A stretch of DNA of 64,000 bases from Bacteroidota bacterium. Its GTDB lineage: Bacteria > Bacteroidota > Bacteroidia > UBA4408. The stretch's first letter is position 1. Every line of letters begins with the position of its first letter. Where the stretch lies: assembly GCA_016721765.1 (NCBI GenBank), contig JADKHO010000001.1:918001-982000 (forward strand). The letters are read 5' to 3'. Position numbers and translations under genes: made by a program. Shown here one piece after another: positions 38,101-44,263 of this stretch. The notes beneath the pieces were generated by a model. It was not told the DNA's origin, did no database searches, and saw nothing but the letters and a program-made list of their open reading frames with translations.

Positions 38101-39212
38101 CTGGGCTGACTATAGGACAAAATAGTTTTATTTGGACAACTATTAACGGCGTTTGTCCTACAAGTACGGATACTGTAATTATTAGTATTGACCAAGCTCC
38201 AAGCGTTGCCCATGCCGGACCGGATCTAACCTTCTGCGACACAACAAATCAAATTCGCCTGCAGGGAAATGCAATAATAACCGGAAGCGCCACATGGCTG
38301 CCTATTTTGGGTACAGGAACAATCTTACAACCTAACGATTCTAATAGCCTTGTGAGCGGGCTTGTTGCCGGATTATCGAGTTTTGAGTGGGTGGTTACAA
38401 ATGGCATTTGTCCTGCATCAAGAGATACAGTGCTCATCGTGTTAAATGAGTCGCCGAGTAATTCATCTGCGGGAAGCAACCAAAACATTTGCGAAAACAC
38501 AACCACCATAACTTTAAATGCAAACACTCCCATTATAGGCAATGGGGTATGGTCGCTGCTTAGTGGCACCGGAAGTATTAGTGACACCAACAGCGTATCA
38601 CCAATTATTGGCGGGTTGAGCGTTGGTTCATCGGTATTTAAATGGACCATAAAGAATGGTTTGTGCGTCAGCGCATCCACTGTTGTTATTAAAGTGGATG
38701 AATTGCCGAGCCCTGCTTATGCAGGGGAAGATAAAAATGTTCCTGGCCCTAGCTCTTTTTTAGAAGCCTCAAGTCCTTCAATCGGTTTGGGCGCTTGGTC
38801 TGTTGTTCAGGGCACAGCATCCTTTGCCGATTTAATTGCCCCCAATACCTCTGTTTCAAATTTATCTCCGGGTGCTAGTGTTTTGCAATGGACGGTTACA
38901 AACGGGGTATGTCCTTCTAGTTCTGATGACGTTACCATTAACTATGAAGATTTGCAAATTCCAAATGCGATTTCTCCTAACAACGATGGTTTTAACGATG
39001 CTTTTGTAATTCCGGGACTCGAATTTTACTCCGGTGTTAAGTTTACGCTATACAACAGTTGGGGAATTATAGAATATCAAAGCGACAATTATCAAAACGA
39101 GTTTAAAGGTGAAAATAAGTCGGGGCAAGCATTACTTGATGATACTTACTATTACATTCTTCAAATCACATCAAACATTGAGTACAAGGGTTACTTAATA
39201 ATTAAAAAATGA
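26079..39212 (+). CDS. Giant adhesin, main part (HYR and about 46 Ig/PKD-like repeats, type B T9SS sorting domain)
   Basis: 4,377 residues from a GTG at 26079 that overlaps the previous frame; the natural start is probably 23903 via the frameshift, giving about 5,100 residues. First come HYR domains (to about 27220; DNCPG, VGTTSISYKAIDAAG). Then about 46 repeats of roughly 86 residues, each starting with a variant of ANAGxDQTxC and containing a Trp-rich core (GTGTWSIISGAGG) and LRWTIANAPC. Units in 27480-30590 are nearly identical with a 258-base period; later units diverge. The last about 85 residues (IPNAISPNNDGFNDAFVI to YKGYLIIKK) are the gliding-associated CHU_C/type B sorting domain. 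Followed by PorP/SprF and OmpA genes, it is a SprB-like adhesin candidate. Confidence 0.9.
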   Translation: MVLMMPAVPLFNVGTSQVRYTITDASGGSAACNFNITITDNTAPTFSFCPADMTVNASPGLCSTIVTWPNPVAVDNCPGVVVTQASGLPSGSSFPVGIYSIKYVATDAAGNSTTCIFTITVLDIESPVISNCPNNITIPSDPGFCTAVATWTSPNASDNCGGVSISQVDGLASGSAFPVGTTSISYKAIDAAGLSTLCTFTVTVEDNTSPAFLNCPTNVSVNNDPGQCNAVVAWVAPTINDNCSGATMSQISGPPSGSVFPVGVTPISYFALDASGNSATCSFNVTVVDSEQPQITCLGNVNVPNDVGVCTATVFGIAPQGASDNCPGSTITFTISGATTSTGINDASGTTFNQGTSLLTYSIKDAVGNITTCSFNVTVTPPVPSVSDAGPNQTICATTTSMVANNPTSGSGLWTLVSGNGIIVSPTSPTTQITGLSIGTAVFRWTISTSPCTFSSSDVSITAINTPSISFAGSDQTNLCGVTSTALAANTPTVGTGTWSIVSGAGGSFSLNTNPAATFTGTPGTTYVLRWTIANTPCTSSTDDVTISFNNNPTTANAGADQTNLCGVTSTTLAANTPTVGTGTWTIISGVGGSFSLNTNPAATFTGTLGTTYVLRWTIANAPCTSSSDDVTITFNNNPTIANAGTDQLNLCGVTSTFLAANLPSAGSGGWSIVSGAGGVVATPAIPSSSFTGTLGTTYVLRWTITNAPCVSSTDDVTITFNNNPTTANAGADQTNLCGVTSTALAANTPSVGTGTWSIISGAGGSFSINTNPVATFTGILGTTYVLRWTIANAPCTSSSDDVTITFNNNPTTANAGSDQTNLCGVTSTVLAANTPSVGTGTWSIISGAGGSFSINTNPVATFTGTLGTTYLLRWTIANAPCTSSSDDVTITFNNNPTTANAGADQTNLCGVTSTALAANTPSVGTGTWSIISGAGGSFSINTNPVATFTGTLGTTYILRWTIANAPCTSSSDDVTITFNNNPTTANAGSDQTNLCGVTSTVLAANTPSVGTGTWSIISGAGGSFSINTNPVATFTGTLGTTYVLRWTFANAPCTSSTDDVTITFNNNPTTANAGSDQTNLCGVTSTALAANTPSVGTGTWSIISGAGGSFSINTNPAATFTGTLGTTYILRWTIANAPCTSSTDDVTITFNNNPTTANAGADQTSLCGVTSTTLAANTPTEGTGTWTIISGVGGSFSLNTNPAAAFTGTLGTTYVLRWTIANAPCTSSSDDVTITFNNNPTAADAGADQTNLCGVTSTALAANTPSAGTGTWSIISGAGGSFSINTNPAATFTGALGTTYLLRWTIANAPCTSSSDDVTITFNNNPTTANAGADQTNLCGVTSTGLVANIPSVGTGTWSIVSGAGGSFSLNTNPAATFTGTPGTTYVLRWTIANAPCTSSTDDVTISFNNNPTTANAGADQTNLCGVTSTTLAANTPTVGTGTWTIISGVGGSFSLNTNPAATFTGTLGTTYVLRWTIANAPCTSSADDVTITFNNNPTTANAGPDQTGVSTCGLTGVTLAGNIPTSGTGTWSIVSGGSGSFTNVNQNNSFFSGSPGLTYILRWTISTACGTSTDDVSIKVNLNPSTAFAGNDATLTCNEISTILTANNPISGVGSWSILAGAGGSFSNNTDPLAVFTGTPTNTAAITYTLQWTISNAPCNSNNDQVEITFPRLAANANAGLDQTTNCSSSSTSLSAILPANHSGLWTIVSGTGGSFSNASSPTSLFSGVSGNSYQLRWTLTRIANGCTSSDDVTITFPPGTSIADAGPDQNSVSTCNLTSTTLSASIPTIGIGSWSIVSGLGGSFSDPQNPSTTFNGNNGTSYSLRWTIANPPCIPSTDDVDIVFNSVPTNANAGPDQVSLCGVSSIVLAANTPLIGLGNWTILSGSGGGFSAINDPNAIFNGVLGTAYQLRWTISNSPCIDSFDDVSITFNENPSISFAGINQTVCGTSAQLAANPPTSGSGNWSVISGSANVSNTSDPISSVNGLAIGATVLRWTISTANCGSSFSEVSIQAVSNPTIASAGLDQILCNVTNTALAANSPSVGTGIWTINSGVGGSFNDATDPNATFSGLAGETYQLVWTITNAPCLDSFDETQISFNTNPTLANAGIDQTICSSTAALAANVPLSGQGIWTLVSGAAQIANSLSPTTAVSGLAVGLNVFRWTISTTNCSFSNDDISIVVTENPSTAIAGSNQTICAGTTNLNADIPIVGSGVWSKISGSGTLVFPLSTNSPVTGLTAGSSVFQWTVSNGVCPPSLSSVTILVSDDPSNSSAGIDQTICGNSTTLAANSPTVGNGNWSVISGSGSFANPTNENTLVSGLSIGQNVFRWTISNPPCADKTDDVTITVNTIPAIADAGPDQLSLCGTSATNLAAIPAAIGTNGLWTIVSGTGGSIQTPTSSNSLFTGLPDSSYVLRWTISSVGCSDSFDEVTIQFKSLPVTANAGLNQTICENAIGITLNANPPLNGTGLWSVLSGNGSFSNSTSFNTPVTGFTTGNNSYLWTISNACGSTSDTVFLIVDAVPSTANAGTDQTLCESSNFLNLSGTNPLSGLGQWTLISGNATIATSSQANTLVTGLSLGQNVFEWSISNGVCPSSFDTVIVSIDGLPTPALAGSDSIICSGVFQLSANTPLVGSGSWSRLSGGASIANNLSPLTSVSGLTSGINSFVWAINNGTCAVSSDTINITVTDHPTIADAGPNQLICANTSQLAANVPLIGTGLWTLVSGNGIIANPSSEISQINGLAVGTSIFRWTISNGNCAASSADVNITVTPSTSLANAGPDSTICGNSIQLSAVASNNGIGTWSLVSGSGTILNLQSESTLVTGLGLGVNAFEWRIQNPPCADSFDTVFITVTSIPVTANAGADQLNLCGTNTTSLAADTNNQALGSWSIVSGNGGSFSDVFSPSSSFSGMIDSTYELRWTITALGCTGSADDVLIRFNSAPSTANAGVDRNDASTCGISSLILNANAPGSGLGAWNIVSGSGGSVSSNSPTATFSGISGNTYTLEWSISTVCGISRDTMSITFNQLANLANAGVNQQICESAVSVQLAANSPFNGIGNWSVLSGSGSFSNNSTENALLTGLSLGLNTYAWTISSVNCGSSVDTMSVQVDALPSAASAGTDQQICESTASVNLTANAPVSGAGYWSSLNAAVQISDTLASSTSATALLIGSNLFVWTISNGTCPNTMDTTAVLVAALASPSNAGADQAICENVPSLILAANSPVSGTGNWSVISGTAIFFDITSENSSVGGLSPGQNQLVWTISNGNCPASSDTISVIVHSMPDAANAGLDQQVCENSGVVNLLANTPLIGTGNWKLLSGTGTIADTTSNSTSLNGISAGVEILIWTISNGACFTKDTLVVTVDAPPTTANAGSDKAICTPFTRLKADTALIGVGVWTLAAGATGNILNPNSDTTAVLAMSIGVNSFIWTVSNGICPSSVDTVNVTVSQNATIADAGPDQTVCVSVDSVNLAANIALNGTGSWRLVSGSGTISDTTNANTSVKALGAGVNLLAWVIKNGICTSSDIVKITVDELPTTANAGINQNICESTTQVNLSANAPTVGVGLWSGPGTFSNSSSESSNVTGFTSGINSYIWSISNGACAATSDTVEIAVDALPSPANAGSDQTFCNNNLTTVNLNASSPLTGNGVWSTTSSAVIDIITATNSSVSNLAAGLSSFVWTVNNGVCPSSSDTTKIEVDQLPTQALAGNDQSSCDTFYVLNANNALIGFGQWSKLSGGGVIANPNAPVSNVSGLSMGANTFVWTIANGVCVASADTVSINVSAPPSASNAGINQQICISNPSANLSANIPVNGSGQWSVVAGTGIIVSGGQPSTLVNNLSTGINSFIWTISNGLCGDTKDTVEIQVDELPDIAATGSDQTYCESAAGISISANTPTIGTGQWFVGQGNGSVLNPNSPLSTVTFSLGTNAYIWKISNGACPVSQDTCFVLIDSLSPIAFAGNNQTLCESNSISLNASAVSFGTGSWSSPTPGVGIANPSQPNSNATGLTIGQNSFIWTTINGVCPTSTDTVIISIDQAPSVAHAGPDLTFCDTTNQIRLQGNAIITGSATWLPILGTGTILQPNDSNSLVSGLVAGLSSFEWVVTNGICPASRDTVLIVLNESPSNSSAGSNQNICENTTTITLNANTPIIGNGVWSLLSGTGSISDTNSVSPIIGGLSVGSSVFKWTIKNGLCVSASTVVIKVDELPSPAYAGEDKNVPGPSSFLEASSPSIGLGAWSVVQGTASFADLIAPNTSVSNLSPGASVLQWTVTNGVCPSSSDDVTINYEDLQIPNAISPNNDGFNDAFVIPGLEFYSGVKFTLYNSWGIIEYQSDNYQNEFKGENKSGQALLDDTYYYILQITSNIEYKGYLIIKK
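27480..30590 (+). repeat. Homogenised 258-bp tandem repeat array within the giant adhesin
   Basis: Twelve consecutive Ig/PKD-like units repeat every 258 bases (for example the segment around GATCAAACCAATCTTTGTGG recurs at about 28275, 28533, 28791, 29049, 29307 and onward). Identity between units is high at DNA level, far above that of units after 30590, indicating recent duplication or gene conversion. Confidence 0.9.
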
Positions 39213-40096
39213 AAAAGGGAATCGTATTGATATTGCTGATTATGGCCAAGTGCACGTTTGCACAGCATCAGACTTTTTACAGCCAATATATTTATTCCGG
39301 TTTGCTCATTAACCCAGCCTATGCAGGTAGTCAGGACGCACTAAGTATTGCCGCATCCTATCGAAACCAGTGGACTGGATTTACCGGTGCTCCAAAAAAT
39401 TTTAGCCTCGGGTTGCACAGTCCATTAAAAAACAAAAAAGTGAACTTAGGCCTCATTATTTCCAATGAAAAATTTGGAATTACAGCAATCACCGATGCTA
39501 ACCTCTGTTATGCTTATCGAATAAAATGGAAAAAAAACACCCTATCATTTGGGCTTCAAGCAGGGGCTGATTTCGCCAAAAACGATTGGGGCCTGGTTAA
39601 AACAACCGACCAAAATGACCCGAATTTTATTGCAAGAACAGAAACTAAAACCATACCTAAGTTTGGTGCTGGGGTTTATTTTACAGGCAAGAATGGTTAT
39701 GCAGGAATCGCCTTTCCAACACTTTATAAAATTGATTCAAAAACCACTTTCTCTTCATCTGCCTTTAATTTATATTCGGGTTTTGTGCTCCGCCTAAAAA
39801 ACGACGTAGTAATAAAACCCTCGGCACTTATCAAATACATACAAAATTCTCCCCTGCAATGGGATGTAACAAGTACTTTTTACCTGAACAAAATAATTGG
39901 AGTTGGGTTTGGTTATCGTTCAAACGATGCAGTATATGCTTTTCTTGATTTAAAGATAAACGAACAGTTTAATTTAGGATATGCGTATGATTTTACAACC
40001 AGTCAATTAAAAAATTATTCGAGCGGAAGCCATGAAATTATGTTGCGCTATTTGTTTAAGTATACTGTAAACTCCAAGAGCGTTCGTTATTTTTAG
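39209..40096 (+). CDS. PorP/SprF family T9SS membrane protein
   Basis: 295 residues; the ATG overlaps the giant adhesin stop by four bases. Signal peptide about 1-18 (ending CTFAQ). The family signature is at the start of the mature protein: FYSQYIYSGLLINPAYAGSQ, then SIAASYRNQWTGFTGAPKNF. The rest is beta-strand-rich and ends in an outer-membrane barrel pattern (HEIMLRYLFKYTVNSKSVRYF). PorP/SprF proteins are 14-strand outer-membrane barrels; SprF is needed to export SprB, and homologues beside type B cargo genes are thought to anchor them. It very likely serves the adjacent adhesin. Confidence 0.93.
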   Translation: MKKGIVLILLIMAKCTFAQHQTFYSQYIYSGLLINPAYAGSQDALSIAASYRNQWTGFTGAPKNFSLGLHSPLKNKKVNLGLIISNEKFGITAITDANLCYAYRIKWKKNTLSFGLQAGADFAKNDWGLVKTTDQNDPNFIARTETKTIPKFGAGVYFTGKNGYAGIAFPTLYKIDSKTTFSSSAFNLYSGFVLRLKNDVVIKPSALIKYIQNSPLQWDVTSTFYLNKIIGVGFGYRSNDAVYAFLDLKINEQFNLGYAYDFTTSQLKNYSSGSHEIMLRYLFKYTVNSKSVRYF

Positions 40097-40097
40097 T

Positions 40098-42473
40098 ATG
40101 AAGATAAAACTGTTGGCTTTATTTATTTTTAGCGTATTCATTACACAGGCACAAAAGGCTGTTAAAAAACCTGCACCACAAGTGTTTACCAATCGTTTCA
40201 TGGTAGTGCCTGTTAATATTAATACTGACCAATCCGAATTCTCCCCATTTTACAGCTCAAATAAACTCTATTTTGTTAGTACGCTAAGCGAAAAAATGGC
40301 GGTTGCGTATACATCAAACAGCCTTAACACCACCGATATTTTTGAATGTACTAAAGTTGATTCTCTTAGTTTTTCTAAACCCAAAAGCATTTCCGAAATT
40401 AACTCTACCATGGACGATGGCCCGGCAATGCTAAATTCGACGGGTAATTATATGGTTTTTTCAGCAAGTAATTCCAAAGGGAAGCTCCAACTCTATTATT
40501 CGACTTTTGAAGCCGGTAAATGGAATAAACCGATACAACATCCGGTTAGCCGAAACTCAAACTCCTATTGTCATCCCTTTTTAACAAACAACGGGAACAC
40601 CTTGTTTTTTTGTTGCGATAAAGATGGCGGATATGGCGGAATGGATATTTACTATTCAAATTTCGAAAACTTAAATTGGTCGAACCCCGTTAATCTTGGG
40701 CCAAAAGTAAATAGCTCAGCAAATGAAATTTTTCCATACATAAATGTAGATAATCAACTTTATTTTTCTTCTAAAAGGAGCGGCGGTATGGGTGATTTGG
40801 ACATCTATTCATTTAATATAAATGATTCACTTAATGCTGTTTCTTCCCTATTACCTGCCCCAATTAACTCTGTCGCGGATGATTTTGGAATTTGTTTCGA
40901 TGGCGGCACATCCAATGGCTACTTCTCATCCAACCGAAATCCGAAAGAAGGAGACAACATCTACTATTTTTCAAAAATTATCCCTGATTTTAATTTGTGC
41001 CTGCCTGTGAAGAAAAGCAGTTGTTTTACTTTTATGAAAGATACATATTCTTTATCTGATGGGGCAACCGACACGGAGTATGAGTGGGACTTCGGCGATG
41101 GAAATAAAGCAAAAGCAAAAGCTGTAAAACACTGCTATTCCAGCCCTGGTTTCTATACTGTAAAGTTAAACGTAATTGAAAAAAGCACCGCTAAGATTGT
41201 TTATAATGAAATGGCCTACACTATAGCCGTAAGGCCTCAAGGACTGGCGATTGATATTAAGGATACCTTATTCATAAATACACCACTTGAATTTGATGCA
41301 TCCAACTCTCAACTCGAAGGCTTTACTATATTGAGCTATAATTGGATTTTTAGTGACAGCTCTTTTGCGAAAGGTCCAAAAACAACTCATACCTATCTCA
41401 AAAACGGAATTTATCTTGTGGAATTGGGTGTGGAAGCGCAAAATAAGTTAACAAAACAGGTTTCAAAGTTTTGTATCGATAAAAAGATATTGGTGGGTGA
41501 TAAAGAATACATAGAGAAGAATTTGAGGTATTTCAAGTATGCCGAACTATTGCCCGATGCAGACTCTCTTTACTATCAAAATGAAGAAGAGGATGTTGCA
41601 CTAAATACCATCAAAAAATCAAAAACCTTTCGATACACCAACCTCAGTGCCGATGCATTTAAATTAACCGGCGAAGAGGATGGAGATGTTATACTTAGCG
41701 AGAAAGAACGAATGCTTCTTACGCATAAATTTGAGCTCTTGGGTGCGGATGGAAAATCCTTAGATACCATGGAGGAAAATGAAACAACGTTACGGTCAAA
41801 AAATAGACTCCTGCGACTTAAGAACGCAGGTCTACCTCCTATTGTTGACACCCTCTACATTCCCAAAGAAAACGATGAAACCACTTATCGGGTAAATTTA
41901 GGCTGGAGCGATTCCCGGGTGGATAAAAACTCGAGTGTGTTTGAGGGAATTAAAAAACTCGAAGAAACTTCTGAAGGAAACAGATATCGTTATACCTCCG
42001 GTAATGAGAAAACCTTTGCTGCCGTTATTCCCTATTATGAGAATGCAAAACAAAAAGGCTTCAAAGACGCAGCTGTCGTTGGTTTTTTAAAAGAAAACAT
42101 TGCAAAAGGTCAAGCTAAAAACTTACATGCAATTCTATTTGATTCCGCCTCCGTAGAAAGTCAGGCAGTAAAAGTATATTTCAAATACAATGTTGCCTCT
42201 TATGATAAAAAATACAATCAGCAATTAGACTCATTGGTATCAAAATCATCGAATAAAGAAAATCGCAAAATATTGCTTATAACACATTTTGATGGCCTTG
42301 GAGGGGAGGCATATAACTTGAACTTAAATACGCAGCGAACCAATAACATGATAAACTACCTAGTTGCAAAAGGTATTAGAAAATCACAAATAAAAACAGA
42401 ATTCATTATTCATCCTACCGAAAAACTTGAACCCGACTTACTTCGAAGAATCGAGGTTTTTTTGATTAATTAA
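40098..42473 (+). CDS. OmpA family protein with PD40 propeller and PKD domains
   Basis: 791 residues, starting one base after the PorP/SprF stop. Signal peptide about 1-18. Residues about 35-290 hold PD40/WD40-like blades (SNKLYFVSTLSEKM, GNTLFFCCDKDGGYGGMDIY, NQLYFSSKRSGGMGDLDIYS). Two PKD-like domains follow (about 325-370 YEWDFGDGNKAKAKAVKHCY, and about 405-455 YNWIFSDSSFAKGP). The C-terminal about 110 residues are OmpA-like (VYFKYNVASYDKKYNQQLDS, LLITHFDGLGGEAYN, NTQRTNNMINYLVAKGI) with the Asp and Arg that bind peptidoglycan. It probably tethers the adhesin/PorP complex to the cell wall, as PorE-type proteins do in T9SS. Confidence 0.9.
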   Translation: MKIKLLALFIFSVFITQAQKAVKKPAPQVFTNRFMVVPVNINTDQSEFSPFYSSNKLYFVSTLSEKMAVAYTSNSLNTTDIFECTKVDSLSFSKPKSISEINSTMDDGPAMLNSTGNYMVFSASNSKGKLQLYYSTFEAGKWNKPIQHPVSRNSNSYCHPFLTNNGNTLFFCCDKDGGYGGMDIYYSNFENLNWSNPVNLGPKVNSSANEIFPYINVDNQLYFSSKRSGGMGDLDIYSFNINDSLNAVSSLLPAPINSVADDFGICFDGGTSNGYFSSNRNPKEGDNIYYFSKIIPDFNLCLPVKKSSCFTFMKDTYSLSDGATDTEYEWDFGDGNKAKAKAVKHCYSSPGFYTVKLNVIEKSTAKIVYNEMAYTIAVRPQGLAIDIKDTLFINTPLEFDASNSQLEGFTILSYNWIFSDSSFAKGPKTTHTYLKNGIYLVELGVEAQNKLTKQVSKFCIDKKILVGDKEYIEKNLRYFKYAELLPDADSLYYQNEEEDVALNTIKKSKTFRYTNLSADAFKLTGEEDGDVILSEKERMLLTHKFELLGADGKSLDTMEENETTLRSKNRLLRLKNAGLPPIVDTLYIPKENDETTYRVNLGWSDSRVDKNSSVFEGIKKLEETSEGNRYRYTSGNEKTFAAVIPYYENAKQKGFKDAAVVGFLKENIAKGQAKNLHAILFDSASVESQAVKVYFKYNVASYDKKYNQQLDSLVSKSSNKENRKILLITHFDGLGGEAYNLNLNTQRTNNMINYLVAKGIRKSQIKTEFIIHPTEKLEPDLLRRIEVFLIN

Positions 42474-42530
42474 AGCAGCTATTAATTTGCACTCATGATG
42501 CCGTAACGGTATTCGACCCAAATTAATTTC

Positions 42531-42538
42531 TATTTTTG
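42531..42538 (+). promoter_or_regulatory. Candidate -7 element (TATTTTTG) for the methyltransferase at 42597
   Basis: TATTTTTG matches TAnnTTTG. It lies 58 bases upstream of the methyltransferase ATG in the gap following the adhesin operon. No good -33 box is seen. Confidence 0.4.
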
Positions 42539-42596
42539 CTTTCTATACTTAACGCTTAAGGCTTTAATTGCCTAAACTCTTTTTTGAAAAACAATT

Positions 42597-43280
42597 ATGG
42601 ACAATGATTTAATCCGCGGCATTAACACCGTAAACGACTTGCTAAAACTTAATGCGAAACAATACTGTGATTTAGGTCCGGGGAACAACGGTTATATTTC
42701 TCTCGCACTCAAGGAAAACAATAAGAATGTGATTGCCCTTGATGCTCCTTGGGATTCAGTAAGAGGCGTGGAATGGGCCGATAAAGCAAATATAAAATTC
42801 TATTTTTCAGAGTTTTTTACGCAAGGGCTTGATTGCATTGAAGAACCCGTTGATTGCTTTATTTTAGCACATTCCATTGCACATTTCAGACACCCGCCTC
42901 AAATATTATTCGAAAACATTTACAAAAAACTGCCCCCTGGAGGCTATTTCTATTTGAGTACCGTGAATGTTTCTTCGCTTCAAAATGTGATGAGCCTTTT
43001 CAGAGGACAATCAATCACCGGAAAGGTCAACAAAAAAACAGATCCAGGTTTTGCGGATGTTGCAAAGTCATGGAATACCTCCGGAAAACACTTGATTTGG
43101 GACGACTGGATGCATGTTAAGGAATATACCATCCCTGAATTAACCGAAATGCTAAAAAGCGAAAATTTTAAAATCGAGGAAACAAAATACCGCAATAATT
43201 TTCGTCACTGGAAACAGGATCTAATTACAAAAATATATCCGCACCTATCTGAGGAAATAATTGTGATTGCACAAAAATAA
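42597..43280 (+). CDS. Class I SAM-dependent methyltransferase
   Basis: 227 residues. SAM-binding motif I is at residues 22-35 (YCDLGPGNNGYISLAL; DxGPGxxG), motif II acidic residue in VIALDAPWD near 45, and the motif IV region CFILAHSIAHFRHPPQILFE near 87. PPGGYFYLSTVN near 118 is the usual strand 5 motif. The last third is WxDDWMHVKEYTIPELTEM-like. It starts a short run with the T9SS cargo gene 11 bases downstream, but a functional link is not evident. Substrate unknown. Confidence 0.82.
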   Translation: MDNDLIRGINTVNDLLKLNAKQYCDLGPGNNGYISLALKENNKNVIALDAPWDSVRGVEWADKANIKFYFSEFFTQGLDCIEEPVDCFILAHSIAHFRHPPQILFENIYKKLPPGGYFYLSTVNVSSLQNVMSLFRGQSITGKVNKKTDPGFADVAKSWNTSGKHLIWDDWMHVKEYTIPELTEMLKSENFKIEETKYRNNFRHWKQDLITKIYPHLSEEIIVIAQK

Positions 43281-43291
43281 GAGAACACCCG

Positions 43292-44230
43292 ATGCTCAAA
43301 AATTTACACCAGTTGGCATTTTTACTCCTGATGCAGTTTATACTTTCGCTGCAATTGGTTGCGCAGCCTAACCTTGTTCCGAACCCAAGTTTCGAAAGTA
43401 ATTCCGGTTGTCCGGCGTCCTTTACGAATGCCTTTTCTGTGGTTAACACCTGGGTAAACAGTGGAAACACACCGGATTATTTTCATCCTTGTAGCGCTTC
43501 TTTTGGTGTGCCAACAAATTACTTTGGAGCACAACCGGCTCATAGCGATTCTGCTTATGCCGGTATTGGAGTATATGCTTCCTCAATTACTAATTTCAGA
43601 GAATACATTAGTGTTCAACTGACTCAACCGCTGGTTGCTGGCCACTCTTATCATTTAAGTTTTTTTGTTAGCTTGTATGATAATTGTCAAGAGGCAAGTA
43701 ATTACCTCGGTGCTTTAGTTTCGTCGCAGGCCAGCCTCAATCAAAACGATTTTTTTATTGCCACTCCTCAACTTGAATCCGCAGCGGTTATTAGCGATAA
43801 AAACAATTGGGTGCAACTTAGTGGTAACTTCATTGCGCAAGGCGGAGAGGCATATCTTTATTTAGGTTGCTTTAAACCCGATGCTCAGCTTAGTGTTGTT
43901 ACTACCGGAGCCGGTTCCCTTTCCTCGATTGCTTATTATGTTGATGATGTTAGCTTAAGCGACAACAGTGGTCTTAGTGTTTCAAGCTATTCACCATCAG
44001 TTCTTCAACTTTTCCCCAATCCGGCCGATGATTTCATAAGTATTTTAGACTTCCCGAATTTACAATCACTTAATTTATATAACAGCGCCGGTGAGCCGGT
44101 TTTAAATCCCTTAATTCCTTCTCAAACAACTAAATTTTCTACCCTAGGTCTAGCGAACGGGCTTTACTTTTTGACCTGTCGGACAGATGAAATGGTTTAT
44201 TCAACAAAAATCATTATACAGCACAAGTAA
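43292..44230 (+). CDS. T9SS-exported protein, VPNPSFE family (paralogue of 19686-20663)
   Basis: 312 residues. Signal peptide about 1-25 (ending LQLVAQ). The mature protein begins PNLVPNPSFESNSGCPASF, then WVNSGNTPDYFHPCSASFG, NFREYISVQLTQPLVAGHSY and YYVDDVSLSDNSG, matching the order of motifs in the protein at 19686-20663. The C-terminal about 80 residues (VLQLFPNPADDFISILDF to VYSTKIIIQHK) are a type A T9SS sorting domain. Function unknown; a lectin-like jelly roll is likely. Confidence 0.86.
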   Translation: MLKNLHQLAFLLLMQFILSLQLVAQPNLVPNPSFESNSGCPASFTNAFSVVNTWVNSGNTPDYFHPCSASFGVPTNYFGAQPAHSDSAYAGIGVYASSITNFREYISVQLTQPLVAGHSYHLSFFVSLYDNCQEASNYLGALVSSQASLNQNDFFIATPQLESAAVISDKNNWVQLSGNFIAQGGEAYLYLGCFKPDAQLSVVTTGAGSLSSIAYYVDDVSLSDNSGLSVSSYSPSVLQLFPNPADDFISILDFPNLQSLNLYNSAGEPVLNPLIPSQTTKFSTLGLANGLYFLTCRTDEMVYSTKIIIQHK

Positions 44231-44263
44231 GTTGCCCTCAAGCCGCATTTACAACTCTCGAAA

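Noticed and set aside
27656..38680. Many minus-strand open frames of 60-166 codons across the adhesin
   Set aside because: All lie antisense to the Ig/PKD repeats, share the same repeated composition, and have no start or context signals of their own.
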